Origin: Kiritimatiellia bacterium
GTDB lineage: Bacteria; Verrucomicrobiota; Kiritimatiellia; RFP12; UBA1067
Direction: 5' to 3'
NCBI GenBank assembly: GCA_017463935.1
Contig: JAFUEM010000036.1
Coordinates: forward strand, 1-36,479
Length of the DNA stretch: 36,479 bases
Shown here: positions 16,360 to 23,577 of the stretch, in pieces
Numbering within the stretch: position 1 is the first letter of the stretch
Layout of the letters: each line of letters starts with the position of its first letter
Program-made: the position numbers and the translations under genes
Notes under the pieces: generated by a model
Database searches by the model: none
Told to the model about the DNA's origin: nothing
The model's input: only the letters and a program-made list of their open reading frames with translations

Positions 16360-17244
16360 ATGTTTATGCGAGATAGGGACATGAATGTGGGAACGTCGAG
16401 AAATGCAGCTGTCGAATCTTTGCGCGTCATAATGATGCTTGGCATCGTCGCCTGCCATGTGATTGGCCAGGGCGGACACGACAATCATCTTGGAATAGAC
16501 AGGATTTGCGGATGCGGAGTCGTCGGCTTCATGTTTATTTCAGGCTACTATGGGATGAAATGCAGCGTCAAGAGGATTTTCCGGTTGTTGGGAATTGCTT
16601 TGTATTGCAATTTTATCGTGGCGGGGCTTGGTGTTTTGTCGGAACCGTCGGTCTCGTATTGGGACGTATTCCTCTACAATTGGACGCACGGTTCCGGATG
16701 GTGGTTTTTGTGGGGTTATTTGATAGTCATGCTTCTGTCGCCTTTGATCGAAGCGGCGTTTTCGACGCGCCGGCTGGATTTTGTCGTATCGGTCTGCATA
16801 TTGGTTTTCGGATGGCAGTTTGCAACTGCCGTTCCATTTCTTCGCAATGTGATTCCCGTCCCTAACGGTTTTGGCGGATTGTCGTTTGTCATGCTGCTGG
16901 GGATTTATGTATTTGCCCGGGCATGCAGCTGCTTTGAATGGTTGCGCCATCTACCCCGCAGAACGGCCATGCTCGCGTTTGCGATATCGGCTGTGTTTGT
17001 GGCGATTGGATTCTCGCAGTATTCGTCTCCGGCCGCATTGCTACTTGGCGCAAGTGCGTTTTCGATTGCGCTTTCGTTCGAGCGGACTCCTCTGTATGTC
17101 GGGAAAGTATGTCGATGCCTGGTTCCGTCGCTTTTTTCTGTCTACCTCATTCACACGAACATTCAAGGATTTGAACTTATTTCCCGAATGGAAGATTATT
17201 TCTTTGATACGTTGAACATTCAAGGGGGGGGTATTTACTTGTGA
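16360..17244 (+). CDS. Acyltransferase-3 family membrane protein, C-terminus cut by a G8 tract
   Basis: The product as read (294 aa) is an integral membrane acyltransferase (PF01757). It has RNAAVESLRVIMMLGIVACHV with the catalytic-type His in the first span, then about eight further hydrophobic segments and SVYLIHTN near the end. AGGAGG (16348-16353) is well placed before ATG 16360. The frame passes through eight G (17224-17231) and stops 10 bases after the tract. With nine G it would continue as YLLVICIVFCAGIII and DLPRRLCVSL, a normal last membrane helix, and stop at 17330 in an ATGA overlap with the next gene. The gene is therefore probably phase-variable and shown here in the short state, unless the tract was miscounted. 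Confidence 0.85.
   Translation: MFMRDRDMNVGTSRNAAVESLRVIMMLGIVACHVIGQGGHDNHLGIDRICGCGVVGFMFISGYYGMKCSVKRIFRLLGIALYCNFIVAGLGVLSEPSVSYWDVFLYNWTHGSGWWFLWGYLIVMLLSPLIEAAFSTRRLDFVVSVCILVFGWQFATAVPFLRNVIPVPNGFGGLSFVMLLGIYVFARACSCFEWLRHLPRRTAMLAFAISAVFVAIGFSQYSSPAALLLGASAFSIALSFERTPLYVGKVCRCLVPSLFSVYLIHTNIQGFELISRMEDYFFDTLNIQGGGIYL
17224..17231 (+). repeat. G8 tract, probable phase-variation site
   Basis: Eight G interrupt the acyltransferase frame near the last membrane helix. Adding one G restores an open frame of about 30 further codons with the expected hydrophobic segment. Its context, TTCAA before and TATTT after, resembles that of the G10 tract at 9159 (TTCA before, TAATA after). Confidence 0.75.
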
Positions 17245-17326
17245 TTTGTATAGTGTTCTGCGCAGGCATCATTATTGATCTACCGAGACGCCTGTGCGTG
17301 TCTTTGGCTGATAGATTAATCAATAG

Positions 17327-18124
17327 ATGATTGTACATAATCAAAATATGGGCAACGGCAAGAATTGTAACTCCGGCATAGACATATTGAAGGTCTCGGC
17401 CTGTTTTGGCGTCGTTTTCCTGCACTTCGGGAATGGTGGCGGGATTGCGACGCTATCCGTTCCGGTATTCATGTTCGTATCGGCTTGTCTTTGCGGACGA
17501 TTGTTTACTGATGGCACATGGCGCGAGTTGTTCATCAGGCTCAGGCGGTTGTATGTTCCGTTTGCCGTATGGGGTGTGTCGTATTGGCTGATGTTCTGCT
17601 TGTTCAACAGGAGTTTTGATATAGTCGTCTTGATAAAACAGTTGGCCATTGGTGCGCCGGCTTGTCCCGTCCTTTACTTTCTCTTTCTTCTTGCGTGCTA
17701 TTCCATCATGCTGTTTTATGTCGGGCACATGCGTCGCAGGTTTTGGGCGCTTCCCCTGGTTTTGGTTATTTGTCTCGCGCTCCAATATTCAGGGTTGAAT
17801 GCAACAGTGTTCAATCGTTACTCATTCGATTTTAGGATGGTACTGGGTAGGTTTGTGGAATTGCTGCCGCCTTGTTTCGGAGGCGTCGCTGCGACACGTC
17901 TTGCCGCGCTTGTCTTCGGGGTCTATCTTTGGCATCCTGTGTTCAAGGGTGCAGCAATGGTAGCTGTTTCACGTTTGGCTCCATCACAAATGTGGTCGGT
18001 ATTCCCGGTCACTGTGTGTCTGGTGTTTGTTGCGATCTATATTGTTTCATTATCTAGGATCGGCTCAGTTTCTGTTGGCACACAAGCAGGTAAATTCAGG
18101 AAAGGCCTATATGATAAAGAATAA
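17327..18124 (+). CDS. Acyltransferase-3 family membrane protein, shortened
   Basis: The product (265 aa) has the family start IDILKVSACFGVVFLHFGNG, with His in the first span, followed by VPVFMFVSACL and several membrane helices, and LVFGVYLWHPVF near the C-terminus. Family members are usually about 330-350 residues. Between FRMVLGRFVELLP and AALVFGVYLWHP the usual two to three helices are missing, so a deletion of roughly 70-90 codons with the frame kept is likely. Whether it is active is doubtful. The ATG at 17327 overlaps the restored (nine-G) stop of the previous gene as ATGA, and its end overlaps the next gene by 14 bases. Confidence 0.8.
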   Translation: MIVHNQNMGNGKNCNSGIDILKVSACFGVVFLHFGNGGGIATLSVPVFMFVSACLCGRLFTDGTWRELFIRLRRLYVPFAVWGVSYWLMFCLFNRSFDIVVLIKQLAIGAPACPVLYFLFLLACYSIMLFYVGHMRRRFWALPLVLVICLALQYSGLNATVFNRYSFDFRMVLGRFVELLPPCFGGVAATRLAALVFGVYLWHPVFKGAAMVAVSRLAPSQMWSVFPVTVCLVFVAIYIVSLSRIGSVSVGTQAGKFRKGLYDKE

Positions 18125-18902
18125 TGATTGCACTGTCTTGGTAATTTCTTGCGATGAATACCAAGATATGATTCCTCCTTTTTCTGCTCTTTGGCGGAAA
18201 AACTGGCCTGATTGCCCGTTTGAAGTTGTTATGGTCACCGAAAACGAGGCCGGTTCGCCTGCCTGTGGGGTGTTTGACAAGGTGATATATACGCATAAAA
18301 CGGTCTCATGGAGCGAAAGGGTTGCAACTGCATTGCGCCAGATAGATACACCTTTCGTGTTGCTTTTTCTAAACGACTATTTTGTATCGGGGAAGGTGCC
18401 TACCTCCAAGGTGTTAATTCGTCTTGAGCAGGCCATAAGGTTTAACGCCTTAAACCTGCGGCTTATTCCAATGCCGAGGGCGCAATTGGCATTCGACTCC
18501 GGCGATGAGGAATTACCATTACGCGAATATATCAAGAACACGGCCTATTGCATCGCTACACAGCTTGGTTTCTGGGATAAGAAGTTTCTGCTTCGAATGG
18601 TGGAACGGACAAATAGTGCATGGGAATTCGAAAGAAAAGGGTCGTTAATGGTTGGTGATGAGAAATACCCCATACTCAGTGTTGTCCAAAAGGAGTTTCC
18701 GTTTCTTGATGCGGTACACAAGGGGTTTTGGGAAAAAGAAACCGAGAAACTCCTTGCGGCCAATGCCGTGAAGGTAGATTTTTCAAGGCGTGGGTTCGTT
18801 CCCGCGTCAGTGAAAGTAAAAGAATATCTGAGGGCGAAGGTTGTTCGGATGTTGCCAAGAGCATTTTTGCTTCGCCTTCGTTTGAAGATCAAAGGAGCAT
18901 AA
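18111..18902 (+). CDS. Putative glycosyltransferase (GT-A-like), function not certain
   Basis: The product (263 aa) starts NNDCTVLVISCDEYQDMIPPF. It contains PFVLLFLNDYFVSGKV about residues 80-95, where a hydrophobic strand ends in an acidic pair-like motif (NDYF) similar to the FL.DDYF signature of a group of polysaccharide-locus transferases. No classical DxD is obvious. The ATG at 18111, preceded by CAGGAAAGG, is preferred; the upstream open frame lies inside the acyltransferase. Its position between acyltransferases and the CDP-sugar genes supports a transferase of the CDP-derived deoxysugar, but that is inference. Confidence 0.55.
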   Translation: MIKNNDCTVLVISCDEYQDMIPPFSALWRKNWPDCPFEVVMVTENEAGSPACGVFDKVIYTHKTVSWSERVATALRQIDTPFVLLFLNDYFVSGKVPTSKVLIRLEQAIRFNALNLRLIPMPRAQLAFDSGDEELPLREYIKNTAYCIATQLGFWDKKFLLRMVERTNSAWEFERKGSLMVGDEKYPILSVVQKEFPFLDAVHKGFWEKETEKLLAANAVKVDFSRRGFVPASVKVKEYLRAKVVRMLPRAFLLRLRLKIKGA

Positions 18903-18904
18903 AA

Positions 18905-19681
18905 ATGAAAACAGTCATTCTGGCGGGTGGTTTTGGTACCCGCATCAGCGAAGAAAGTCAGTTCAAGCCCAAACCCATGGTGGAACTTGGTGGGATGCCT
19001 ATTTTATGGCATGTGATGAAGATATACTCTCATTACGGATTCAACGATTTCATAATCTGCGCCGGATACAAGCAGCATGTGATAAAGGAGTATTTCGCCG
19101 ACTACTTTCTGCATACAAGCGACATCACGTTCGATTTCACCAGAGGTAGTCAGGATGTGGTCGTGCACCGGCACTCGGCAGAGCCGTGGCGTGTGACGGT
19201 CGTCGATACCGGTCTTAATACGCTAACCGGAGGAAGAGTCAAACGCGTAAAGGAGTATCTTGGCGGAGAGAGATTCTTTCTGACATACGGCGATGGCGTC
19301 GGAGATGTCAATATCGGTAACCTCCTTGAGTTCCACAAAGCGCATGGTCGGCTTGTGACGCTAACTTCTGTAAATCCAGGGCAGCGGTATGGCAGTCTGG
19401 ATATCGACGAGTCCGGACGGATCAGGGAGTTCCGGGAGAAGGCCAAGTCTGATGGTGCCCTGATCAATGGCGGATTCATGGTCTGCGAGCCAGGAATGAT
19501 CGACTACATCGACGGGGACAGCCAAATGCTGGAGCGTGAGCCGTTGGAGCGTATAGCGAAATCTGGAGAGCTGATGGCGTACCGGCATGACGGATTCTGG
19601 CAGCCGATGGATACACTGCGAGAGAAACAGATGCTTGAGAAGATGTGGAATGATGGGGAGGCACCATGGAAAGTCTGGTGA
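18905..19681 (+). CDS. rfbF: Glucose-1-phosphate cytidylyltransferase
   Basis: The product (258 aa) is a near-standard RfbF/DdhA. It has LAGGFGTRISEE (nucleotide-binding loop), KPKPMVELGGMPILWH, FFLTYGDGVGDVNI (the metal-binding Asp), and LINGGFMV and GFWQPMDTLREK at the end. It forms CDP-glucose from CTP and glucose-1-phosphate (EC 2.7.7.33), the first step of CDP-linked deoxysugar synthesis. ATG 18905 follows AAAGGAG at close spacing. Its 3' end overlaps rfbG by 16 bases. Confidence 0.96.
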   Translation: MKTVILAGGFGTRISEESQFKPKPMVELGGMPILWHVMKIYSHYGFNDFIICAGYKQHVIKEYFADYFLHTSDITFDFTRGSQDVVVHRHSAEPWRVTVVDTGLNTLTGGRVKRVKEYLGGERFFLTYGDGVGDVNIGNLLEFHKAHGRLVTLTSVNPGQRYGSLDIDESGRIREFREKAKSDGALINGGFMVCEPGMIDYIDGDSQMLEREPLERIAKSGELMAYRHDGFWQPMDTLREKQMLEKMWNDGEAPWKVW

Positions 19682-20754
19682 ACACTTACCACGGGAAGAG
19701 TGTTCTTGTAACAGGGCACACGGGCTTCAAGGGTTCGTGGCTTTGCGAGTGGCTTCTTTCGCTTGGCGCGGAGGTGCATGGTCTCGCCCTGCCGCCGCCG
19801 ACAAACCCTAGCCTCTTCAATCAGCTTAGGCTCGCCAAACGGATAAAATCGCACACTATCGGTGACATTCGCGATTTGAAGACCGTAAAGGTTGTGATGC
19901 GGCGCGTCAAGCCCGACTTTGTGTTCCATCTTGCCGCGCAGCCATTGGTGAGGTTGTCTTACAACAAGCCGGTAGAGACATTTGACACGAATATCATGGG
20001 CACGATTCATGTTCTCGAGGCTGCGAGACAAGTGTTCTGCGAAGGAAAAGCAAGGAGACAATGCTCGGTCATCTGCATAACGACGGACAAATGCTACGAG
20101 AACAAAGAAACGACACGCCCGTACAAAGAAGATGATCCCATGGGGGGGTACGATCCATACAGCTGCTCCAAAGGATGCGATGAACTTGTGATATCATCGT
20201 ACCGTCGTTCGTTCTTCGGCAGGCCTGAATCGCCCGTGTGGGTCGCTTCAGCGAGGGCCGGTAATGTCATAGGCGGCGGAGATTGGGCATTGGATAGGAT
20301 AGTACCGGATTGCATGAGGGCAATTGCGAAGGGCGAGGCAATTCCCGTGCGCAATAAGATATCGACGCGTCCTTGGCAGCATGTTCTCGAGCCGCTTGGC
20401 GGATATCTGATGCTTGGTGCGGCGCTTGCGTCGCGAACGCGCTTTATGGACTACGCCGGCGGATTCAACTTCGGACCCAATCCGAAGGCGAATCGCTCGG
20501 TCGAGGATCTGGTGACGGAGATACTCAAAACGGCAGAGGGGGAGTGGATAGACAAAACGGAACCAGATGCCGTTCACGAAGCAGGACTGCTCAATCTCGA
20601 CATCCGCAAGGCGAGGCGCATTCTCGGATGGATGCCAAGATGGGGTTTCGAGACGACGGTCGTCAACACGGTGAGGTGGTATCTCGAAGTCTCCAACGGC
20701 GGCAATGCGGCGGATATCACGCGCTGCCAGATATCTGAATATTGCAACAATTAA
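19666..20754 (+). CDS. rfbG: CDP-glucose 4,6-dehydratase
   Basis: The product (362 aa) is an extended SDR of the RfbG/DdhB type. It has VLVTGHTGFKGSWLCEWL (NAD-binding GxxGxxG), FHLAAQPLVRLSY, CITTDKCYEN, and DPMGGYDPYSCSK carrying the YxxxK catalytic pair. ARAGNVIGGGDWALDRIVPD follows, a highly typical segment. It converts CDP-glucose to CDP-4-keto-6-deoxyglucose (EC 4.2.1.45). The G7 run at 20142-20148 encodes part of the conserved MGGY and is not taken as a slippage site. Confidence 0.96.
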   Translation: MESLVNTYHGKSVLVTGHTGFKGSWLCEWLLSLGAEVHGLALPPPTNPSLFNQLRLAKRIKSHTIGDIRDLKTVKVVMRRVKPDFVFHLAAQPLVRLSYNKPVETFDTNIMGTIHVLEAARQVFCEGKARRQCSVICITTDKCYENKETTRPYKEDDPMGGYDPYSCSKGCDELVISSYRRSFFGRPESPVWVASARAGNVIGGGDWALDRIVPDCMRAIAKGEAIPVRNKISTRPWQHVLEPLGGYLMLGAALASRTRFMDYAGGFNFGPNPKANRSVEDLVTEILKTAEGEWIDKTEPDAVHEAGLLNLDIRKARRILGWMPRWGFETTVVNTVRWYLEVSNGGNAADITRCQISEYCNN

Positions 20755-20757
20755 CAA

Positions 20758-21342
20758 ATGTCTGATATGATTACAAAGTTTTCATTCAATGAAACGGAAA
20801 TTCCTGGGCTGATAGAGGTCACTTCGTTCAATGCCGATGACATTCGCGGCTGTTTCACCAAGGACTATTCCAAAGAAGTGTTTGAGGCAAATGGTATTCA
20901 TCATGATCTTGCGGAGGTGTTCTACACCACGTCGCACAAGGGGGTGATAAGGGCACTGCATTTCCAGCGGGTCAAACAACAGCCGAAGCTTGTTCGGTGC
21001 ATCTGGGGGCATGTGTGGGATGTTGTTGTGGATTTACGCAGGGACTCGCCATCATTCAAAAAGTGGCTGTCGTTCGACTTGACGAGGGAGAATCGTCGGG
21101 AAGTGTTGATACCGGCAGGTTGTGCACACGGGTACCTTGTCCTGGATGAGTCCGTAGTCAGCTACAAGTGCGGCGAGAAGTTCTACGGCGAATACGACGA
21201 CGGCATCCTCTGGAACGATCCGGAACTCGCCGTCGCCTGGCCGTTGGACAGAGTCGGTGGAGCAGAGAAGGTTATTCTTGCCGACAAGGATAAGAATCTG
21301 CAGTCATTTGCGCAGTTCATAAAATCATACGGAGGTTTTTGA
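20758..21342 (+). CDS. RmlC-like sugar-nucleotide 3,5-epimerase family protein
   Basis: The product (194 aa) follows the RmlC pattern: VIRALHFQ with the catalytic His, KLVRCIWGHVWDVVVDLR, LIPAGCAHGYLVL, YKCGEKFYGEYDDGILWNDP and then AVAWP. RmlC enzymes epimerise C3 and/or C5 of 4-keto-6-deoxy nucleotide sugars. Lying directly after rfbF and rfbG, with no dTDP-sugar genes in the window, it most likely acts on CDP-4-keto-6-deoxyglucose. Which carbons are inverted cannot be read. It overlaps the next gene at TGATG. Confidence 0.9.
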   Translation: MSDMITKFSFNETEIPGLIEVTSFNADDIRGCFTKDYSKEVFEANGIHHDLAEVFYTTSHKGVIRALHFQRVKQQPKLVRCIWGHVWDVVVDLRRDSPSFKKWLSFDLTRENRREVLIPAGCAHGYLVLDESVVSYKCGEKFYGEYDDGILWNDPELAVAWPLDRVGGAEKVILADKDKNLQSFAQFIKSYGGF

Positions 21343-22172
21343 TGGCAAAGATTTTGATTGCTGGGGCGGGCGGCTATGTTGGTAGGAATCTTGTTGCGGC
21401 GCTTGATGGCGAGGTGGAAGTAACAGGCATTGATATCGCACCAGGATACATTAAGCCAGAGGATGTCAAAACGCTTGAAGGGCTATACGATGTTTTCTAT
21501 AACTTTGCTTGGGTTGGGAAGGGCGGCCCTCAAAGGGCAGATTACAATTTGCAAATGACCAACGTCAAGAATGCGCTGGATTTCTACAAAGAAGCTGTGA
21601 GGTTGGGTTGCAAGCGATATATCTGCGCTGGTACAATTGGTGAACTCATGGTTGAGTTGCCGGAATGTGCGAAGATTCGTTCTCAGAACTTTATCTACAT
21701 ACAGGCAAAGAATTTCTTGCACAGGGTGCTCAACTCAATTGAGGAACCCGATAAATGCCGCGTAATATGGGCTAGGCTTGGGAATCTTTATGGGGGCGGA
21801 GACTCTGGCGGAAATCTCGTTGATTATACCCTGAAAAAGCTTGCGGCAAACGAGAAGGCCATTTTTGGCCCGGCGGAACAGCCATATGATTTTGTTCATG
21901 CGCTTGATGCCGCCCATGCGCTTGCTGCTATTGGTATTGCGGAGCGAATTGTCTCAAGCGAGTTTTATATTGGTTCGGGTGATGTGCGTCTGTTGAAAGA
22001 TTATCTACTTTCAATAGGTAAGATTATGGGGAAGCCGAATCTAATTGAAATTGGTGGCCGTCCTGATGATGGTACGAGGTATCGAGCGGAATGGTTTTCA
22101 ATTGCATCTTTAATGAAAGAGACGAAGTATCGACCGACTATTCCATTTGAGAGTGGCGTACGTGCACTATAA
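21342..22172 (+). CDS. NAD(P)-dependent epimerase/dehydratase (SDR), likely CDP-4-keto-6-deoxyhexose reductase
   Basis: The product (276 aa) has ILIAGAGGYVGRNLVAAL (Rossmann GxxGxxG), VTGIDI, YNFAW and ICAGTIGE. YIQAK matches YxxxK, and ARLGNLYGGGDSGGN and YDFVHALDAAHAL follow, typical of extended SDR sugar enzymes. GGAGG at 21331-21335 sets ATG 21342. As the fourth gene of the rfbF-rfbG-epimerase set it probably reduces the 4-keto group, giving the finished CDP-6-deoxyhexose. An epimerase function is an alternative. Confidence 0.85.
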   Translation: MAKILIAGAGGYVGRNLVAALDGEVEVTGIDIAPGYIKPEDVKTLEGLYDVFYNFAWVGKGGPQRADYNLQMTNVKNALDFYKEAVRLGCKRYICAGTIGELMVELPECAKIRSQNFIYIQAKNFLHRVLNSIEEPDKCRVIWARLGNLYGGGDSGGNLVDYTLKKLAANEKAIFGPAEQPYDFVHALDAAHALAAIGIAERIVSSEFYIGSGDVRLLKDYLLSIGKIMGKPNLIEIGGRPDDGTRYRAEWFSIASLMKETKYRPTIPFESGVRAL

Positions 22173-22195
22173 CCTGAATGTTTGAGTTCCCACCA

Positions 22196-22261
22196 ATGGC
22201 AAATAGACTACCATATTTGGATGCGCTAAAAGGTTTTTTGATGCTGCTTGTAATATGGTGA
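22196..22261 (+). pseudogene. N-terminal stub of an acyltransferase-3 gene (21 aa)
   Basis: ATG 22196 opens MANRLPYLDALKGFLMLLVIW followed by TGA. LPYLDALKG..MLLVI is the usual first-helix start of acyltransferase-3 proteins (consensus YLDalKGi.mllVv.gH), ending exactly where the catalytic His should come. The rest of the gap to 22368 has no further recognisable part, apart from a single unit of the dispersed repeat on the minus strand (22346-22358). It is the third such stub in the locus. Confidence 0.65.
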
Positions 22262-22368
22262 CTATTGTGCAGGGACAGCACCGAGACATTACAAGTTCAT
22301 GTGCGCAATCAAGGAGCTGTGATGGTCAATGGTACATATGTGAATACGTTCTACACGGTCAATAAATC

Positions 22369-23577
22369 ATGAAGATTCTTCTTGTCCATAACTACTACGG
22401 GTCATCGGCACCCTCCGGCGAGAACAAGGTGTTCGAAGCGGAGAAATCCATGCTGGAGAGGCATGGGCATGAGGTTGAGGTCTATACACGGCATTCGGAT
22501 GAGATACGATGTGGCAATGCAATTAAGCGAATTTGGGGTAAAATAAAAGGGGCGTTGTGTACGGTCGGCAATCCTTTTGCGGCACTGGCGGTTGCAAAGA
22601 AGTGTAGGGAATTCAAGCCGGATGTCGTTCACTTCCATAACACCTTCCCGCTTATCAGCCCGTTGGCGGTTCGCGCTGCGAGCAGGTATGCGCCGGTCGT
22701 GATGACTCTACACAACTATCGAACGGCTTGTGCGGCAGGCGTTCCGACGAGGGACGGCAAGGTTTGTTCGCTGTGCCTGGATAAGAGATGTGTGTGTGAT
22801 GGAATCAAGCATAGTTGCTATCGTGGAAGTCTGCTCGCAACGTTGCCATTGGCAATGAACATTACGTTGTATAGGAAAAAACTGGCGAGGTGGGTGGCTC
22901 GGTTTATCGCATTGAGCGAGTTTCAAAGGCGAAAGATGGTGGATGTTGGTTTGCCGAAAGAGAAGATTGCCGTGAAGGGAAATTTCATCAGCCGTGCAGA
23001 ACGTGCAGAACGCGTCGAAAAGAAGGATCAGATTATGTATGTCGGACGCCTCTCGCCGGAGAAGGGAGTCTCGACGCTTATAGAAGCCTGGCGCATCATC
23101 GGGCTTTCGACAGGCTGCAAGTTAATCTTGATTGGCGACGGCGACAACCGAAGAGAATACGAGTCGTTGGCATTTGGCTTGGGCGTGGAATTCATGGGCA
23201 ATAAATCAAATGATGTCGTGCGAGAGGAGATCGCAGCATCTAAGGCTGTTGTCTTGCCAAGCGAGTGTTGGGAGGGCATGCCCATGACGATTCTTGAAAG
23301 TTTCGCCGAGGGGACTCCTTGCGTTGTCAGCAATCTTGGGGCATTGCCGGAATATATACGCAACGGAGAACTTGGGGAAGTATTTGAGGCATGCAATATC
23401 GAGGCGTGTGCAGCGGCAATAAAGCGTTTGCTTGACCGACCCGACTATGCTGTGATGTGTGCTGCGGCAAGGCAAGAGGCCGAGACCAAGTATTCGGAAG
23501 AGGCTAACTATAAGCGGCTGATGGAGATTTATTTGAAGGCTATTGGACAATCAGACCATGACGGCAAACAATCATAG
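22369..23577 (+). CDS. Glycosyltransferase family 4
   Basis: The product (402 aa) has MKILLVHNYYGSSAPSGENKVF at the start, VHFHNTFPLISPLAVRAA, and a Cys-rich acceptor segment (VCSLCLDKRCVCDG). The donor domain has MYVGRLSPEKGVSTLIEAW, LILIGDG and PSECWEGMPMTILESFAEGTPCVVSNLG with the EX7E pair. In the linker between the two domains the sequence SRAERAERVEK is encoded by a copy of the dispersed repeat (22990-23018). There is no clear ribosome binding site before ATG 22369. The 3' end overlaps the tandem cyclase-homology gene by 20 bases. Confidence 0.92.
   Translation: MKILLVHNYYGSSAPSGENKVFEAEKSMLERHGHEVEVYTRHSDEIRCGNAIKRIWGKIKGALCTVGNPFAALAVAKKCREFKPDVVHFHNTFPLISPLAVRAASRYAPVVMTLHNYRTACAAGVPTRDGKVCSLCLDKRCVCDGIKHSCYRGSLLATLPLAMNITLYRKKLARWVARFIALSEFQRRKMVDVGLPKEKIAVKGNFISRAERAERVEKKDQIMYVGRLSPEKGVSTLIEAWRIIGLSTGCKLILIGDGDNRREYESLAFGLGVEFMGNKSNDVVREEIAASKAVVLPSECWEGMPMTILESFAEGTPCVVSNLGALPEYIRNGELGEVFEACNIEACAAAIKRLLDRPDYAVMCAAARQEAETKYSEEANYKRLMEIYLKAIGQSDHDGKQS
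22990..23018 (+). repeat. Dispersed in-frame repeat, copy inside a glycosyltransferase linker
   Basis: AGCCGTGCAGAACGTGCAG continues with AACGCGTCGA. The core is the same as at 7385 and 7538, in the same reading frame (S-R-x-E-x-x-E-R-V). It lies at the junction of the two GT-B domains, a position that tolerates insertion. Confidence 0.7.

Noticed and set aside
20142-20148. G7 run in rfbG as a phase-variation site
   Set aside because: It encodes the conserved MGGY segment of the family, the frame is intact and the length is short.
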